A stretch of DNA of 64,000 nt from Pogostemon cablin. Lineage: Eukaryota > Streptophyta > Magnoliopsida > Lamiales > Lamiaceae. This document shows, piece after piece, positions 36,901-48,756 of this stretch; positions within the stretch are counted from its first letter, which is position 1, and every line of letters begins with the position of its first letter. The stretch is from contig CM042970.1 of the NCBI GenBank assembly GCA_023678885.1, forward strand, positions 7,666,355 to 7,730,354, given 5' to 3'. A program made the position numbers and the translations under genes. The notes beneath the pieces were generated by a model that made no database searches, was not told the DNA's origin, and was given only the letters and a program-made list of their open reading frames with translations.

Positions 36901-37211
36901 GTTCACATTTTACTATATTGAGTGTCACATTCACCATACTACATATTAATATACTCTTCCGACTTGATCTGATTTTTGAGGATTTCCCTCCCACGTGGGA
37001 TAATAATTTCGTATTTATTTCCATTACGCCTCACATAACCTCTCCAGTAGATGAGCCAAATTACACTCACCCACTACACTCATTTAATTGGTGATTAATT
37101 TAACAATTAATCCTTACTAACCAATTAAATCCAATTAATTCAATTTTTAATTAAATTAATTCCTACAATCCTCCACATGAGTGGAATTTGGTGAACCCAC
37201 ATGAAACCACT

Positions 37212-37674
37212 TGTTGAAAATAAAATATTTAGTCCAAATACTTTAATCCCTAACATGATTCAACAAGATCCATAAAATTATTGAAAAGTTGAATACCTGA
37301 ATACATTGATCTTCTTATGCAGAATTAAATGGAAGATCAGCAGGTGTAAGACATTCCTCAACTAAGCCTCTTGATTTCCCTCAGGACCTTCGTAATCTCT
37401 TCAGATGGGGAAAGAGAAAACTGCATGCAATTTAGTGTCGGGAACCATAACCTAGGGTATCTATATATATTACTCAAATCAGACCACCCATAATCACCTG
37501 ATATGTAATATTGGGTATCTACTCATTGGCCCATATCAAACAATGTAGCCCATGGACTTTTACTTTATTTTAATCACTTAATTAAGCCCAACATATTATT
37601 TGAATAGTTAATATAATTGAATATTAATATATTGACCAAAATTAAATTAAATAGGAAATATAAATTTCCTAACA
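37212..37674 (-). repeat. 3' LTR of the copia element
   Basis: On the - strand the purine tract CCCAAGTGGGAGAT (37688-37675) is followed by TGTTAGGAAATTTATATTTCC, a typical copia LTR start. The proposed end ...TTTTCAACA at 37212 gives TGTT...AACA termini. The right limit is inference. A second purine tract plus TGTAGGAATT (about 37170-37150) hints at another LTR beyond it. Confidence 0.55.
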
Positions 37675-38112
37675 ATCTCCCACTTGGGCTATATATTACT
37701 TTCCTGAAGACAATTATATTAAGAATCCTTAGTGCATAACTTTATGCTATTCATTCAGACTACCTTCAACAATCTAGTACATCTCATATATTAACAATGG
37801 AATTACCGCGACATTCACCACATTACTATTCGTGGTTAATTCCCGACAATCACCATATTAATATACGTAATGATATAGATAAAATATGGTGAGTAGCATG
37901 GAAATTACATGCAAAATGTGATTAACATGTATATTTCCAACTGGTCCAACTTTAAACTTTAGTGAGATCAATCCACAATGCAAATATCACAAAATGGAAA
38001 TTAACTTAAGTGAATTCAGAACAAACCAAAAGGTCATCAACTTTATTATATAGAATTCCAAATGTCTTAAATATGAAGTTCAATACGTAGAACATAAACT
38101 CCCACTAAACTA

Positions 38113-38934
38113 AGGTAACATCAGAAATAACACCCATTTGAGTAGTATGCTCATAAACACCTTCGGAGTTAATGCCTTAGTTAGTGGATCTACTAGCATG
38201 TTATCTGTTCCTATGTGTTCAACAGTAATTTATTTGTTCTGAACTCTCTCTTTAACAACAAGGTACTTAATATTAATGAATTTTGATTTAGTGGCACTTC
38301 TGTTGTTATTGGAGTATAGCACTGCTGAACTATTATCACAACACATTTTCAACATTCTTTCAATACTGTCAACCATACGCAGCCCAATGAAAAAATTCCA
38401 TAACCATATTGCATGATTAGATGTTTCATAACAAGCGATGAACTCTGTAGCCATGTTGGAAGAAGCTACAAGAGTCTGTTTGGTAGACTTCCAAGAAATA
38501 GCTCCTCCAGCCAACGTAAATACATAACTCATAGTAGAACGCTTGCTATCTTGACATCCAGCAAAATCAGAGTCAGAGTATCCAATGATCTCCAAATTCT
38601 CCAACCTCTGATAAGTGAGAATATAATCCATTGTTCTCTTTAAGTAACGCATTACGTTTTTGGCCGCTTTCCAGTGTCGCTCTCCTGGATTGCTTAAATA
38701 CCTCCCCAAAACTCCCACTATAAATGCTATATCGGGACGAGTGCAAAATTGAGCGTACATAAGACTTCCTACTGCCGACGCATAAGGAATCTTTTGCATC
38801 TCATTTTTCTCATGATCATTGCTGGGGCACTGCTTAAGACTAAAATTTTCTCCTTTAGCCATAGGGCTGTCTAGTAGTTTGCTTCCTTTCATACCGAATC
38901 TTCCTAAAACCAGATCGATATAACTCTTTTGCAA
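38113..38934 (-). pseudogene. copia RNase H region
   Basis: It continues RT in a shifted frame. It includes the GSLMYAQ.CTRPDIAF segment, YSDSDFAG (RNase H catalytic Asp), SWKSTKQ and TEF. A stop at about 38230 is followed in frame by EHIGTDNMLVDPLTKAL, the conserved end of copia pol, to about 38113. Confidence 0.8.
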
Positions 38935-39959
38935 TAATCCAAGGATACCTCAAGACGATCTCTAAGTATTTGAATTCCTAATACAAAAGAGGCATCACCA
39001 ATATTTTTCATTTCAAATTTATTCGCAAGAAATCTCTTAGTTTCGCACAATAAGCCTATATCATTACTTGCAAGAAGAATATCATCGACATACAAAACCA
39101 AGAAGACATATTTACTCCCACTGAACTTCCAGTATACACAATCATCAACAACATTTACCTCAAAACCAAAAGAGGTGATAATTTGATGAAACTTGTGATA
39201 TAATTGACAAGATGCTTGCTTGAGACCATAGAAGGATTTCTTTAATTTGCAAAATGTAGACTTTGCATCTCCGAAGACAAAGTACTCAGGTTGTGTCATA
39301 TAAATTGTTTCCTCAATGTCTCCATTGAGAAAAACAGTCTTTACATCCATCTGGTGTAGCTCCAAGTCAAAATGAGCTACAAGTGCCATGATAGATCTGA
39401 AAGAGTCTTTTAAAGAAACTGGAGAGAAAGTCTCTTTGTAGTCAACGTCTTCCTTTTGAGTGAAGCCTTTAGCGACTAGACGAGCCTTATATCTTTCGAT
39501 ATTGCCTTTTGAATCTCTTTTGGTTTTAAATATCCATTTACAACCAATGGGTTTCACACCTTCAGGCAATTCGACAAGATCCCAAATGTCATTGTCACTC
39601 ATAGACTTCATCTCTTCTTTCATGGCGTCAATCCATCTATGAGAGTTAGAACTGCAAATGGCTTGACCAAAAGTGAAGGGGTCATCTACGGTCAAACCAA
39701 CAACATCCTCATGTTCTTGTAGAAATACTATATAATCATCTGAAATAGCATTTCTCCTCTCTCTAGTGGATCTCCTTAATGACACTTCTTGAGGTTGTTG
39801 AGTTTGTTCTTCAGCTAACAAAGGAAGGATTTCAATGTTGTCATGATTTGGAATAATGTTTTCCATATGAGTCTCTGGAGTTGTTTCTTGTGCAATGATT
39901 GGTAAAGTAACCAAATCATCGTCAACTCCAGAATCTTCCTCAAAGACAACTTTCCTCAT
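38904..39959 (-). pseudogene. copia reverse transcriptase
   Basis: 351 open codons contain WIFKTKRDSKG, RYKARLVAKGFTQ, the first catalytic region HQMDVKTVFLNGD and the YVDD box. The frame is lost at about 38935, where RNase H continues in another frame. An open upstream stretch with SLRRSTRERR is the usual linker from integrase. Confidence 0.85.
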
Positions 39960-40097
39960 AATCTCTTCCCTCCCAAACTCAATATCCTCAAGAAATTTGG
40001 CATTTTACATCTCGAAAAAGATTCTTGATGTGGGATGGTAAAACTTAAACCCCGCTGAATGTTCAAAATAACCAACAAAATAGCAGCTTACCGTTTT

Positions 40098-40808
40098 TTA
40101 TTCCAGTTTTTCTTCATGTGGCTTATAAGGCCACACTTCAGCTGGACAACCCCAAATGTGTAAGTGCGTAATGCTAGATTTCTTGCCTATCCAAAGTTCA
40201 TAAGGGGTTTTTGAAACTACTTTACTTAGTATTCTATTGAGAATGTATACTGCTGTTTTCAAGGCTTCTCCCCAAAGAGACTCTGGCAAGGAGGAATGAC
40301 TTATCATACTCCTTACCATATCCTTAAGAGTCCGATTCTGACGTTCAGCAACACCATTCATGAGAGGAGAACATGGCATAGTGTATTGCGGAACAATTCC
40401 ACATTCTTTGAGAAAAAGTACGAAAGGTCCTGGACAATTTTTACCTGATCCATCTAACCGACTATAGTATTCACCTCCACGATTAGATTTGACAGCCTTA
40501 ATTTTCTTACCAAGTTGAAGTTCAACTTCAGCTTTGAAAGACTTGAAAACGTCCAATGATTGAGATTTCTCATGAATCAGATATGGGTAGCCAAAACGAG
40601 AGTAATCGTCTATGAAAGTGATGAAGTAACGTTGCCCATTCCATGATGCCATAGGGAATGGACCACATATATCAGTGTGAATAAGTTCTAATACTTCTTT
40701 AGCTCTTTCGGCTCCTAATTTCCTCATAGTAGTTTGTTTCCCTTTTATACATTCAACGCAGACTTGAAAATCTACAAGATTTAAGGGATTAAGGATTTCA
40801 TCACACAC
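40098..40808 (-). pseudogene. copia integrase
   Basis: It shows HTDICGPF (first Asp), GVAERQNRTL (Glu) and the ILNR, PYELW and WGCPA motifs of the copia integrase C-terminal half. The second catalytic Asp, normally SDRGGEY, reads SNRGGEY (codon AAT at about 40485). Upstream, in another frame, the HHCC finger is visible (LWHKRLGHIS...C..C, about 40860-40740). Confidence 0.85.
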
Positions 40809-41022
40809 AAGCCTTTGAATTCTTTTTAGAAATATGGCCTAAGCGCTTGTGCCATAAAATGGCAGAATCCTCCAAAAATTTTCTCTTTGTACCTCTTGAA
40901 TATGTTTGCAGAATAACATTATTGGAATTTATAAGATCAAGCATGTAAACATTATAAATTAAATGGCCATCACCAATAAAATTGGAATTTTGAAAGAGAC
41001 ATACTTTATTATTTCCAAAAGA

Positions 41023-41442
41023 CTAGGAAAATCCCAGTTTATCCAAAGCAGAAATAGAAATCAAATTCCGTCTAAAAGATGTTACAACAAATGTCTCAAA
41101 CAAGTTTAAATAACATCCACTCTTTAAATGCAATCTAAAGGTTCCAATAGCCTCTACTGCAACTTTATTGCCATCGCCCACAAAGATGAATCTTTCAGCA
41201 TCATTTGGCGGCCGGCAGCACAGGCAACCCTGCAAAGACATACTTATGTGAGTAGTAGCACCAGAATCTACCCACCAAGTATCTTTAGGTACAAAGGATA
41301 AATTAACCTCATAAATAACAAAAGTAAGAGGTATACCCTTCTTAACGCGCCATGCAGCATACTTGGAGCAATTTTCCTTTATATGATCCCGTTTCTTGCA
41401 GAAGTGGCATTTATCATCCTTAGGTTCAAATTTATTACACAC
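41023..41442 (-). pseudogene. copia gag C-terminus and protease
   Basis: It begins at the nucleocapsid knuckle CHFCKKRDHIKENC (CCHC) and continues to the protease active site WWVDSGATTHIS. The gag N-terminus is missing. The frame ends at 41023 and the GAG-pre-integrase part resumes in another frame. Confidence 0.8.
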
Positions 41443-41590
41443 TCATCCTTACTGAACAAGAGGAGAAACTCCTTTAGCTACCTATGGTAGCTGGAACAGA
41501 AACACTCATACAAAGAAGAAAACTACAATGTTTATTTAGTGAGAGAAAACAGAGGGTGATGGTTGATCCCTTCTGCTTACTCAAACCTCT

Positions 41591-41667
41591 TATTTATAGA
41601 GGCTCTTAGACACAAAATCCGGATTTCAAAGCCTCTTTAATTTCTATGACGTCACTGCTTACATCAA
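41591..41667 (-). promoter_or_regulatory. 35S-like pararetroviral promoter
   Basis: Read on the - strand, an as-1-like element (TGATGTAAGCAGTGACGTCA, 41666-41647, with a perfect TGACGTCA) is followed about 49 bp on by a TATA box (TATAAATA, 41598-41591). This is the same architecture as the CaMV 35S promoter. An AATAAA lies downstream (41536-41531). Expected transcription runs toward lower coordinates, that is into the truncated copia element. Activity is inference. Confidence 0.65.
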
Positions 41668-42143
41668 TATTTTTACGTAAGCTCTTTTATCATTCCCATT
41701 GGATTCCAACCTTAGCAGCTGGCTGGTCTTTTCTTCTATATTGGATTCCTTCTTGTGGGCCACCCTTGTCGGTCACATGCACCTTACCCTTTCTAAAAAG
41801 TCATCTGGCTCTTGCTTTTTTGAAGAGTCATTTGTCCTCTTTGGTGCCTGATGATTCTCCTGGCTCTTGGGTAATTTGAAGAGTTTTTACCCTCTTCTTT
41901 CCACGGTCTCTTTTGGGGATGGTTTGGCACTCCTGATCATCCCTATGCCCAACCTTATTCCCTTTTCGAACTCTGGTTCAGTTTGGGTGGAACAACTAGT
42001 ACATACCTTGTTTGTCCATTGCCCAAAATGGGCCATGTTACAATATCTCCGATGAGTTTGTTTGCTCACCGGAATCTTGTTTCTCCAGAGAAGGTCTTGT
42101 TTTTCCTGGAAAGCCTTCTCAGCAAACCATGTCTTCTTCCCTG
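41668..42143 (-). other. Pararetroviral intergenic region upstream of the promoter
   Basis: This is the region between the end of ORF4 and the as-1-like element. It has no supported ORF. It contains repeated 'ctggctcttg', 'aagagtcat' and 'aaaagtcat' motifs (about 41800-41885) that may be enhancer-type repeats. Confidence 0.4.
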
Positions 42144-43178
42144 TTAAAGTATTAACAGAAGAGACCCATTCAAAGATTTATGCTCGAACTTGAATGGGAA
42201 CTTCACCTCCACCATTGCTTTAATGCAGGCGTACAAACCCCTCGCTCTATGCGTAGAGATCTGTTCTTCAGAAAATGTAGAAACCAAGACTGGTTCTTTT
42301 CCGGAAGACTCCTTGATTTTATTTGATGCCAAGACATCGGGTCTTCTTAGCTTGTTGAAATGAAAGGCCTCGTGGTTGCCTTTCCCAACTGGTTCTAGAG
42401 CCGTACTGATGAAGTAAAGCTTCCATACATCGCCTCTAGATAGAGTTGCGTTATTTTCCCATGCCTTAAACTATTTTTCCTAGCCATTCTGGGAGTTTTG
42501 AAAGCTCTGGGAAGCCTGGTGCAACAGTATATATTGAAGCTAGTGCTCCAAAATCATAACATTGTTTGACATCATTTAGATTTGATCCTTCTCGTATCCA
42601 AACTCGAGGATATTCCCAGCTATATCTACCTAGCATTTCTCCGGTCGGATTCCTTGTCTGATGTTTAATTTATCCCAACTGGCCTGGTATTCCTGTCAAT
42701 AAGAAAAATCAGCTAAGTTAATACCAGCCTTAGCAGTGCATGTCATCGGCCTAAGGTTGATCTCTCTTTCTTTAACCCCAGTGGTGCTGGGTGCACTTGT
42801 CGACTCTAGATGTAACTCCAAGTCTTCGATTTTCCTTCGACCAGTTCCTCTTTTGGAGGTTCCAATCTAGGACTTGTGCTAAGGGTACTTGAATCCCTTG
42901 CTCCGGGTTAGAGCCTCGTTCTCGACTACTCTCCTTTTATCGATTGCTATTGCCATCAATAGCCCAGAGGAGTGGCTCTCGTAAGGACTCGAATAGACTC
43001 ACATTGTTGCGAATACAAACTCGTATGCGATTAGACTATTTGTTCCGATCGCCTTCTTGTAATTTTCCAGCACGCGTTGCATTGAGTACTAGATTCTCGA
43101 ATCCCTTTGGAGCAACTCCAGGTTATCCATCAGGTGCCTTGAAACAGTCAGGATGGAGTCTATTTCAGCTCCCTCCAT
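42144..43178 (-). pseudogene. Pararetroviral ORF4 (transactivator/inclusion-body-like), decayed
   Basis: It starts at ATG 43178, overlapping the RNase H stop (43167-43169). Pieces are readable in all three frames: the N-terminal part as in copy 1; a middle part with the YDFGALASIYTVAPGFPEL stretch (about 42560-42500); and a C-terminal part with WKLYFIS, FHFNKLRRPDVLASNKI and a final frame to 42144. At least five stops or shifts separate them. Placement after pol and the size of about 1 kb fit a caulimovirus transactivator. No family-wide motif proves it. Confidence 0.5.
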
Positions 43179-45179
43179 TTCTCGTCAGAAAATCTGCCAA
43201 AACATTATCAACAGATTTAATAATGACAATATTAAAATCATAATATTGGCATTCTGCTTGCCATCTTAATAGTCTAGCCTTTTCAGGTTTAGATTTAATT
43301 TTATTTTTCAAAAAGGCTTTGACGCTTGTGTTATCAATTTTAAGGATAAATTACTTCGCGAGAAGAAATAACGGCCATTTTTTGAATGCCTTTCGAACTG
43401 CAAAGAATTCCTTTTCATTGATGTGTCACCTCTTTGCATCATTCTCCGCAAAGAGTCCGTTATAGTATCTGCATGACACTTCTCCTTCAGGTGTGGACTT
43501 ATTTAGAACTGCTGCCCACCAATGGTCACTGGCATCTGTGTAGAGTACCAATTCATCCTCGTCGTTTGGTATGGCTAACTTGGGGAGCTTCTTGCAAACC
43601 TCCTTTAGTTGTTTAACCATCTCTCGGTGTGATTCTCCCATTTGAACTCAGCGTCCTTTTTCAACAGAGGACTGAACACCTTCCTGTATTGTGCTAGATT
43701 GTTGATGAACATTCCAGCGAAGTTGATGACTCCTAAGAAACTTTGGAGTTGCTTCTTGTCTTTGAGATCTTCAGGAAAACCCTGAACCTTTTCTACGATG
43801 TGTGGTTGTAGGATGATTCCGGATTCATCGATCTCGACTCCAAGAAACTCTATCTGCCTTGTTGCTCTTACTGTTTTCTTTTCTGAAAGCACCAATCCTT
43901 CCTTGTGGCACACTTCTGAAAATACTTCCAAAAGCGCCAAATGCTCCTTCATGTTCTTTGAGGCTATGAGGATGTCATCCACATAAACGAACATGAATGA
44001 GAAATAATCCTTGAATTGATTATCCATCTTCCTTTGGTATATCTAGGGTGCATTCGCCAAGCCCATAGGCATGACATTCCGGATATAATGGCCTTGTGGT
44101 GTGGAGAAGGCTGTAAACTTCTTGCTTCCTTCTTCCATCATAATCTGGTAGAACCCAGATTTGCAATCAAACTTTGAGAATACCTTGGCATTTTTGATAC
44201 AGTTGACCAAGTGTTCCCTACTTGGTATGTAGTATCCATCGAACTCTAAGATGTTGTTGATCCCTTTGTAATTGATCACAAGTCTCGGCTTTCCCCGCTT
44301 GACTTCTCCATGATTTTGAACTAGAAATCCTGGACTGCTATATGAAGATACTCCTGGTGATATCAACTTAAGGTCCAGATGTTCCTTAAGTATTAGCTGC
44401 ATATTCTTTCGATCCTCTTGGTTCATCAGGATAGGCTTGTATCTCACGAACTCATTCTCTTTTCTTTCCCACCAGGCTAGAGGATCCTCATTGAAGTTCC
44501 TCTGTATCTTCTTTTTGACGTCCTCCAAAGATGTTTGCTCTTCGATTGTGACGTCTTTCTGTAAGTTTTCTCCCAAGCATGCTTTGAGAATGTGGATTGT
44601 GTTCTCATTTAGTTTCTCCATCTTTCATCCTCCTCTAGTCTCGATTCTCATCTGAGGACTGCTTTGCCATATCTCCTTCGATCATTCATTTTCATATGGC
44701 TCAGTTTTCCTTCATCACCACGCTTGCTGCGAAATATGATTGGCATTTTTCTTTGAAATGCATTGCGCAGTCTTGGTGCAATGATCTTATGTTCATAAAG
44801 GGTTGTGAAAATAAGCCTCCTTGTTGCATTTTCTTGGGTAAACGCTTGAATGTCTGTAGGAAATTGTTTCCTAACAGAATATCTGCTCCAGTGTCATGAA
44901 AATATATCGGTGGAGTTCTCACCTTGTACCACGTGGTAGGATTTGCTCATCCGATCATGATTTTCACCTGTTTGATTACTCTATTAAGGATTAGCACCCT
45001 TTGAGAGAAATCTTTTCCTAGTACCATTGGCAATTCTTCACCTGAGTCTTTTAGGGAGACTCTTTTTTTTCTATGCAGATGCCGGCTCCTGAATCAATAT
45101 ATGCCGCAAAATATTCTACATGATGCTCCTTATATATCATCCCGACGGTGATATGTATCGAGAATGGACTTGTGGCCAT
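43167..45179 (-). pseudogene. Pararetroviral ORF3: protease, RT, RNase H (broken)
   Basis: ATG 45179 starts the frame. The protease has the DSGAG site at about codon 30 and then a stop at an A-rich run. RT occupies 44621-44043 and 44027-43605 (YVDD present, one stop at about 44045). RNase H is in 43641-43426 (LYTDAS) and continues in pieces to the FLTRNGGS end at 43167, which overlaps ORF4. It is somewhat better preserved than copy 1 over the RT. Confidence 0.82.
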
Positions 45180-45212
45180 GGGTGGATCAGAGCTTATAAG
45201 CCTGAGCCTTTA

Positions 45213-46428
45213 TTAGTAAACCTTGTATCTTTTCCCCTTGACCGTAAACTCCATTCCATCTTGTAGTCGTTCCCAAGGTTTGTGATCCTCGAGAAACTCC
45301 AATCCCAGTACTAGTTGCTCTGGGAATCTTCCTGCCACTTCCTCGATTATCAGCTCAAGATCACCGAGTTTGAGTTGTCCTTGGTATCTCCCAATTGTTG
45401 GTTGTTGAAGATAATACAAGACATCACAAGGAATAGAGTTTTCCTTTTTAGTGATATCGAATATTACTTCTACTCCTCTCCATCCTTCTGGGCATTTTAG
45501 TTCACCTTTAGTTGTGAACTTCTCCGGTTCCTGGATTACCTCCACGATCGGCTTCTTTCCCTATTTTTCACTGGTCATTCTATCTTCTTGGAAATAAATC
45601 CTTCTTTGCTCGAATCTGAGGCTATCTTGTCTGCTCCAGACTAGCTTATCTTTGATTCGCAAATCCATATCGTGGATTGGTGGTAACTCCATTATTTCTG
45701 GCCTAGTTGTACATGCAACTCTCTCGAAAACTTCTGGTATCTCAATGTACTCCTTCATTTGGAAAAGATCCGAATGATGGGTATTGGACAAAGCATACGA
45801 GATACTGTATGTGATAGAGTAAGACCTATTCCCTTCTTTCATCAGATCTTGTTCTTGAAATCTTGATGAAGGGTGAGTGCCCTACTGAAGTCTTTATCTG
45901 CCAGATTTTAGGCAATCCTTAGGTAGATGTAGAATGCCACCTTGCCTGCATACAGGTTTCCTGAGATTCCTCCCAGGCATGTTTCTCTTGGATTTTTGAT
46001 CCTCTTATCAAGATAGCAATGTCAATTGGTGTATCGATTCCGTCTTTGAATGTGGCTTTGATGAGGATCTGAATAGCTCCAATATGAACCCAAGACATGG
46101 TCTTGGATACCTCTTTCGAGAGCTTACTAAGCTCCCTCCTGATTTCTTCGTAAGGAACCAGTTGCATTTCCATCATATTCCCTGTGAGCTCTATTGGGAT
46201 GTCAATTTCCCATTCGGTCACTTTATATATAATGTTGTGCTTTCTTTTCTTGAAGCTTGGAAAGAATTTGTCTAACCTTCCCACGGTGAATCAATCGTAT
46301 AGGTTGAGCCTTGGATCATCCTTCATGATTCTCATAAGGGCTTTATGAGAAATGGATGTCAGGGAAAAGAATCTCGACATATCTTCTTACATCTCCTGTC
46401 TGAAGTTTTCTTCTTTACTCCGACTCAT
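45213..46428 (-). pseudogene. Pararetroviral ORF2: movement protein (broken)
   Basis: ATG 46428 overlaps the CP stop (46415-46417). The frame is open in 46284-45919, 45842-45561 and 45545-45213, with stops or shifts between (for example TAA in the first 15 codons, a lost base near 46000, and a stop at about 45560). It has the same 30K-type core as copy 1 and ends with RYKVY then a stop at about 45213. Confidence 0.7.
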
Positions 46429-48669
46429 CTTCTAAAGACTCATCTTGGCTAAAGAATTCTTCTTCATAGATGCTATCGTCTGGGGGTATATCTTCAAATT
46501 GATATACCTGCACCAGGTCCTGGAAGTAAACAGCTTCCTCCATTTCTGAAGTTATTTCGAACTGTCGTACTCCCCGCTTCTGGTTTTCTGGGCAATCGGC
46601 GAGATATGCCCTCTAGCTTCGCAAGTGTAGCAGTTACAATCTTTGAATCTTTCACTGGCTCGTGTAGCTACTCTTCGAAATGTCTTTCTTGTGGGAGTTC
46701 TTCCTGTACTCCTCTGGTTTGATCCTGAGGATGAGGCTTGACTTCTCGAACTCCATCTGGATGGTTCAAATCTTTGCCCTGATTTATAGCTTTTGGCCTT
46801 TTGTTTGGACCAAAAGGATCTTGGTCTTCTGGACCTCCATCCTCCGCTCCTTTGTGTGTAAGGATGAGTTTTCATCATCATTTTCTGCTTTCTCGGACTT
46901 CTTCCAATGATTGTTGGAAGATCGTTACTTTCGCAACATAAGGGTATTGTCTTGTTGATTCCCCTTAATCTCTTGTAGTTCTTGTGTAGCGATGCTTGAT
47001 GACACCACTCCGCAATCTTGGCTTTGAGGAATGACATTCTCCTTGCTATTGAATCCAACTCGCATGGTTCATATTCTTTTATCAGCATTTCTCTCCATGG
47101 GCTTGAGATCTTGGCAAAGAATATGTGATATACTTCTTCATCTTTGACCTTTGATTTCCATCTATACTCTGTGAAGAGTTTGATGTATTCATCTACATGA
47201 CAGATGTCAAGTAGTTCCTTGCTGTATAGGGCATTCCTATACTTCTTTTTCTTTTCTTCTTCCATTCATTCTAAGTAACCTACTCCGATGAAGTGAATCT
47301 TGAAGATTTTGGCCATGCGATCAACAATATTGCCTAGGTCTTCACCTTCCATGGTCTCCTTCTTGACTTCGTCTGAGAGCTCCTCCCAGGAGCATTTTAC
47401 TGATCCTTCCAGGCTCATAGTTAGGAATCTTATGAACCCTTCTTTGTCCAGTTCCAATGCGCCACCTGCAATCTTCATGTCATTTGTCCATTCATCGATC
47501 AAGGCCTCTCTATTCTTGAAGTCTAGAGTGTTGAGATTTAAGATCATCCCGTATGGATTTATTGGTTCAAGGTGAGACCGTCCATATGGGGTGTTGTGTA
47601 TATTAGATCCTCGAACTCGGCTTATTCCTGTTGACATTCCTATTGCCTTCATCTTGAAGTTCCCTGGTTGTTGGAATGTCTCTTCTTGTCTTGCCCCATG
47701 GTCTTCGTGTGATCCAGAGGTTCCTTCATTTTGGCTCCGATCATGTTGTGTTTGATGAGCCTGTGACTGTTGTTGAGAAAATGATGCCTCTCCAACATTC
47801 ATCTTCAGATCTACAATTGATAGTCCTTGGAAGGACTCATATAGATCTTGTAGATCTTCAAGATTGCTCTTTCAATCTGGGGATGTGGATTCTCCTCGAA
47901 GGATGACAATCATCTTTTTGCTTTCGGACTTTGATTTTGTGACCTGTGTCGTCTTCCCCTTTTGGTGTAAAAGTGGTTCTATTCTGAAGGTTGGTGATAA
48001 TCTTCCTCCTGGCCTTCTTCCTATCACCTTGGTTTCCAAGGACTTTACTTGTTCCGTCAACTTCATGATAAGGTCGAGTTGTTTGTTCTGTAACTTCTCC
48101 ACCTTATCCATCTTAAGGCTGATCTCAAACATTGTCTTGGACATGCTTTGGCAATATTCTCCAAAGAATATCACCGTATTCTGTAATTCTTTAAGATCTT
48201 GGTTCATCTTAGAGTTATCTGCCTCAATCTCCTTCCACTCTGTCATTCCGTCCAGTGTGAAAAGTGGTAAAGTTTGCAGATCCCTTAGACCCTGGTTAGG
48301 TCGTTTCCTTCATTGTTTGTGTCTGGGGACACATCCATGGATCTCGGTGAAACTTTGAATTTCTACGATGTTTCTTGATACTTCTTTGGTGTATCTTATC
48401 TGCATCTGGCGTAGTTCCTCTAGATGCTCTTCCTCGTTTTGGTTGGCTCGTAACTCTGCCAGTTTCTGTATGCGATCGAAATTTTCTCAATATCGATCGG
48501 CTTTCTCGTATTCTTTTTCTGCATATTGTCTATACAACACACAATAATATTATTGTATAGAACTGCTTGTCTTGTCGTGGTTAACAGACCAGAAGTCTCT
48601 GTTGCTCCATCTTGGAACAGGGCTGATAGACCTGTTACTCTCGGATGTCGAACCTTCATTCGGATCCAT
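46415..48669 (-). pseudogene. Pararetroviral ORF1: coat protein (broken)
   Basis: ATG 48669 follows the PBS by about 75 nt. An early TAA replaces a Gln codon (about 48551), and TGAs follow within 200 nt. The coiled-coil part lies in 48246-47872, and the coat core in 47802-47266 and 47265-46552. The zinc finger starts CYTCEARGHIS, but a 1-nt deletion (about 46597) loses the last Cys and the acidic tail frame. It is otherwise the same order as copy 1. Confidence 0.78.
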
Positions 48670-48744
48670 ATTTTTGTAACTCTCATCTCGTTAAGTGATA
48701 TAAGTATATAATAAATTTTTCATTCATAAATAAATAAACCTAGG

Positions 48745-48756
48745 GCTCTGATACCA
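48745..48756 (-). promoter_or_regulatory. tRNA-Met primer-binding site of pararetrovirus copy 2
   Basis: On the - strand this is TGGTATCAGAGC, preceded by TTCAAAA as in copy 1 (GTCAAAA). Similarity to copy 1 stops directly upstream. Confidence 0.85.

Larger units (their letters stand above)
37212..41442 (-). mobile_element. Ty1/copia element, 5'-truncated, with 3' LTR
   Basis: The - strand order is gag CCHC knuckle, protease, GAG-pre-integrase, integrase, RT, RNase H, polypurine tract and 3' LTR, the standard copia order. No 5' LTR, PBS or gag N-terminus is found above 41442, where pararetrovirus sequence begins. Frameshifts and a mutated integrase show that it is dead. Confidence 0.85.
41450..48756 (-). 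mobile_element. Endogenous pararetrovirus (Caulimoviridae), copy 2
   Basis: A near full-length - strand copy runs from the tRNA-Met PBS (48745-48756) through ORF1 (CP), ORF2 (MP), ORF3 (PR-RT-RH) and a decayed ORF4 to a 35S-like promoter region (41591-41667), about 7.3 kb. It is clearly the same virus lineage as copy 1, differing by scattered substitutions and indels. Every ORF has stops or frameshifts. The distal end abuts a truncated copia element near 41450. Confidence 0.88.
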
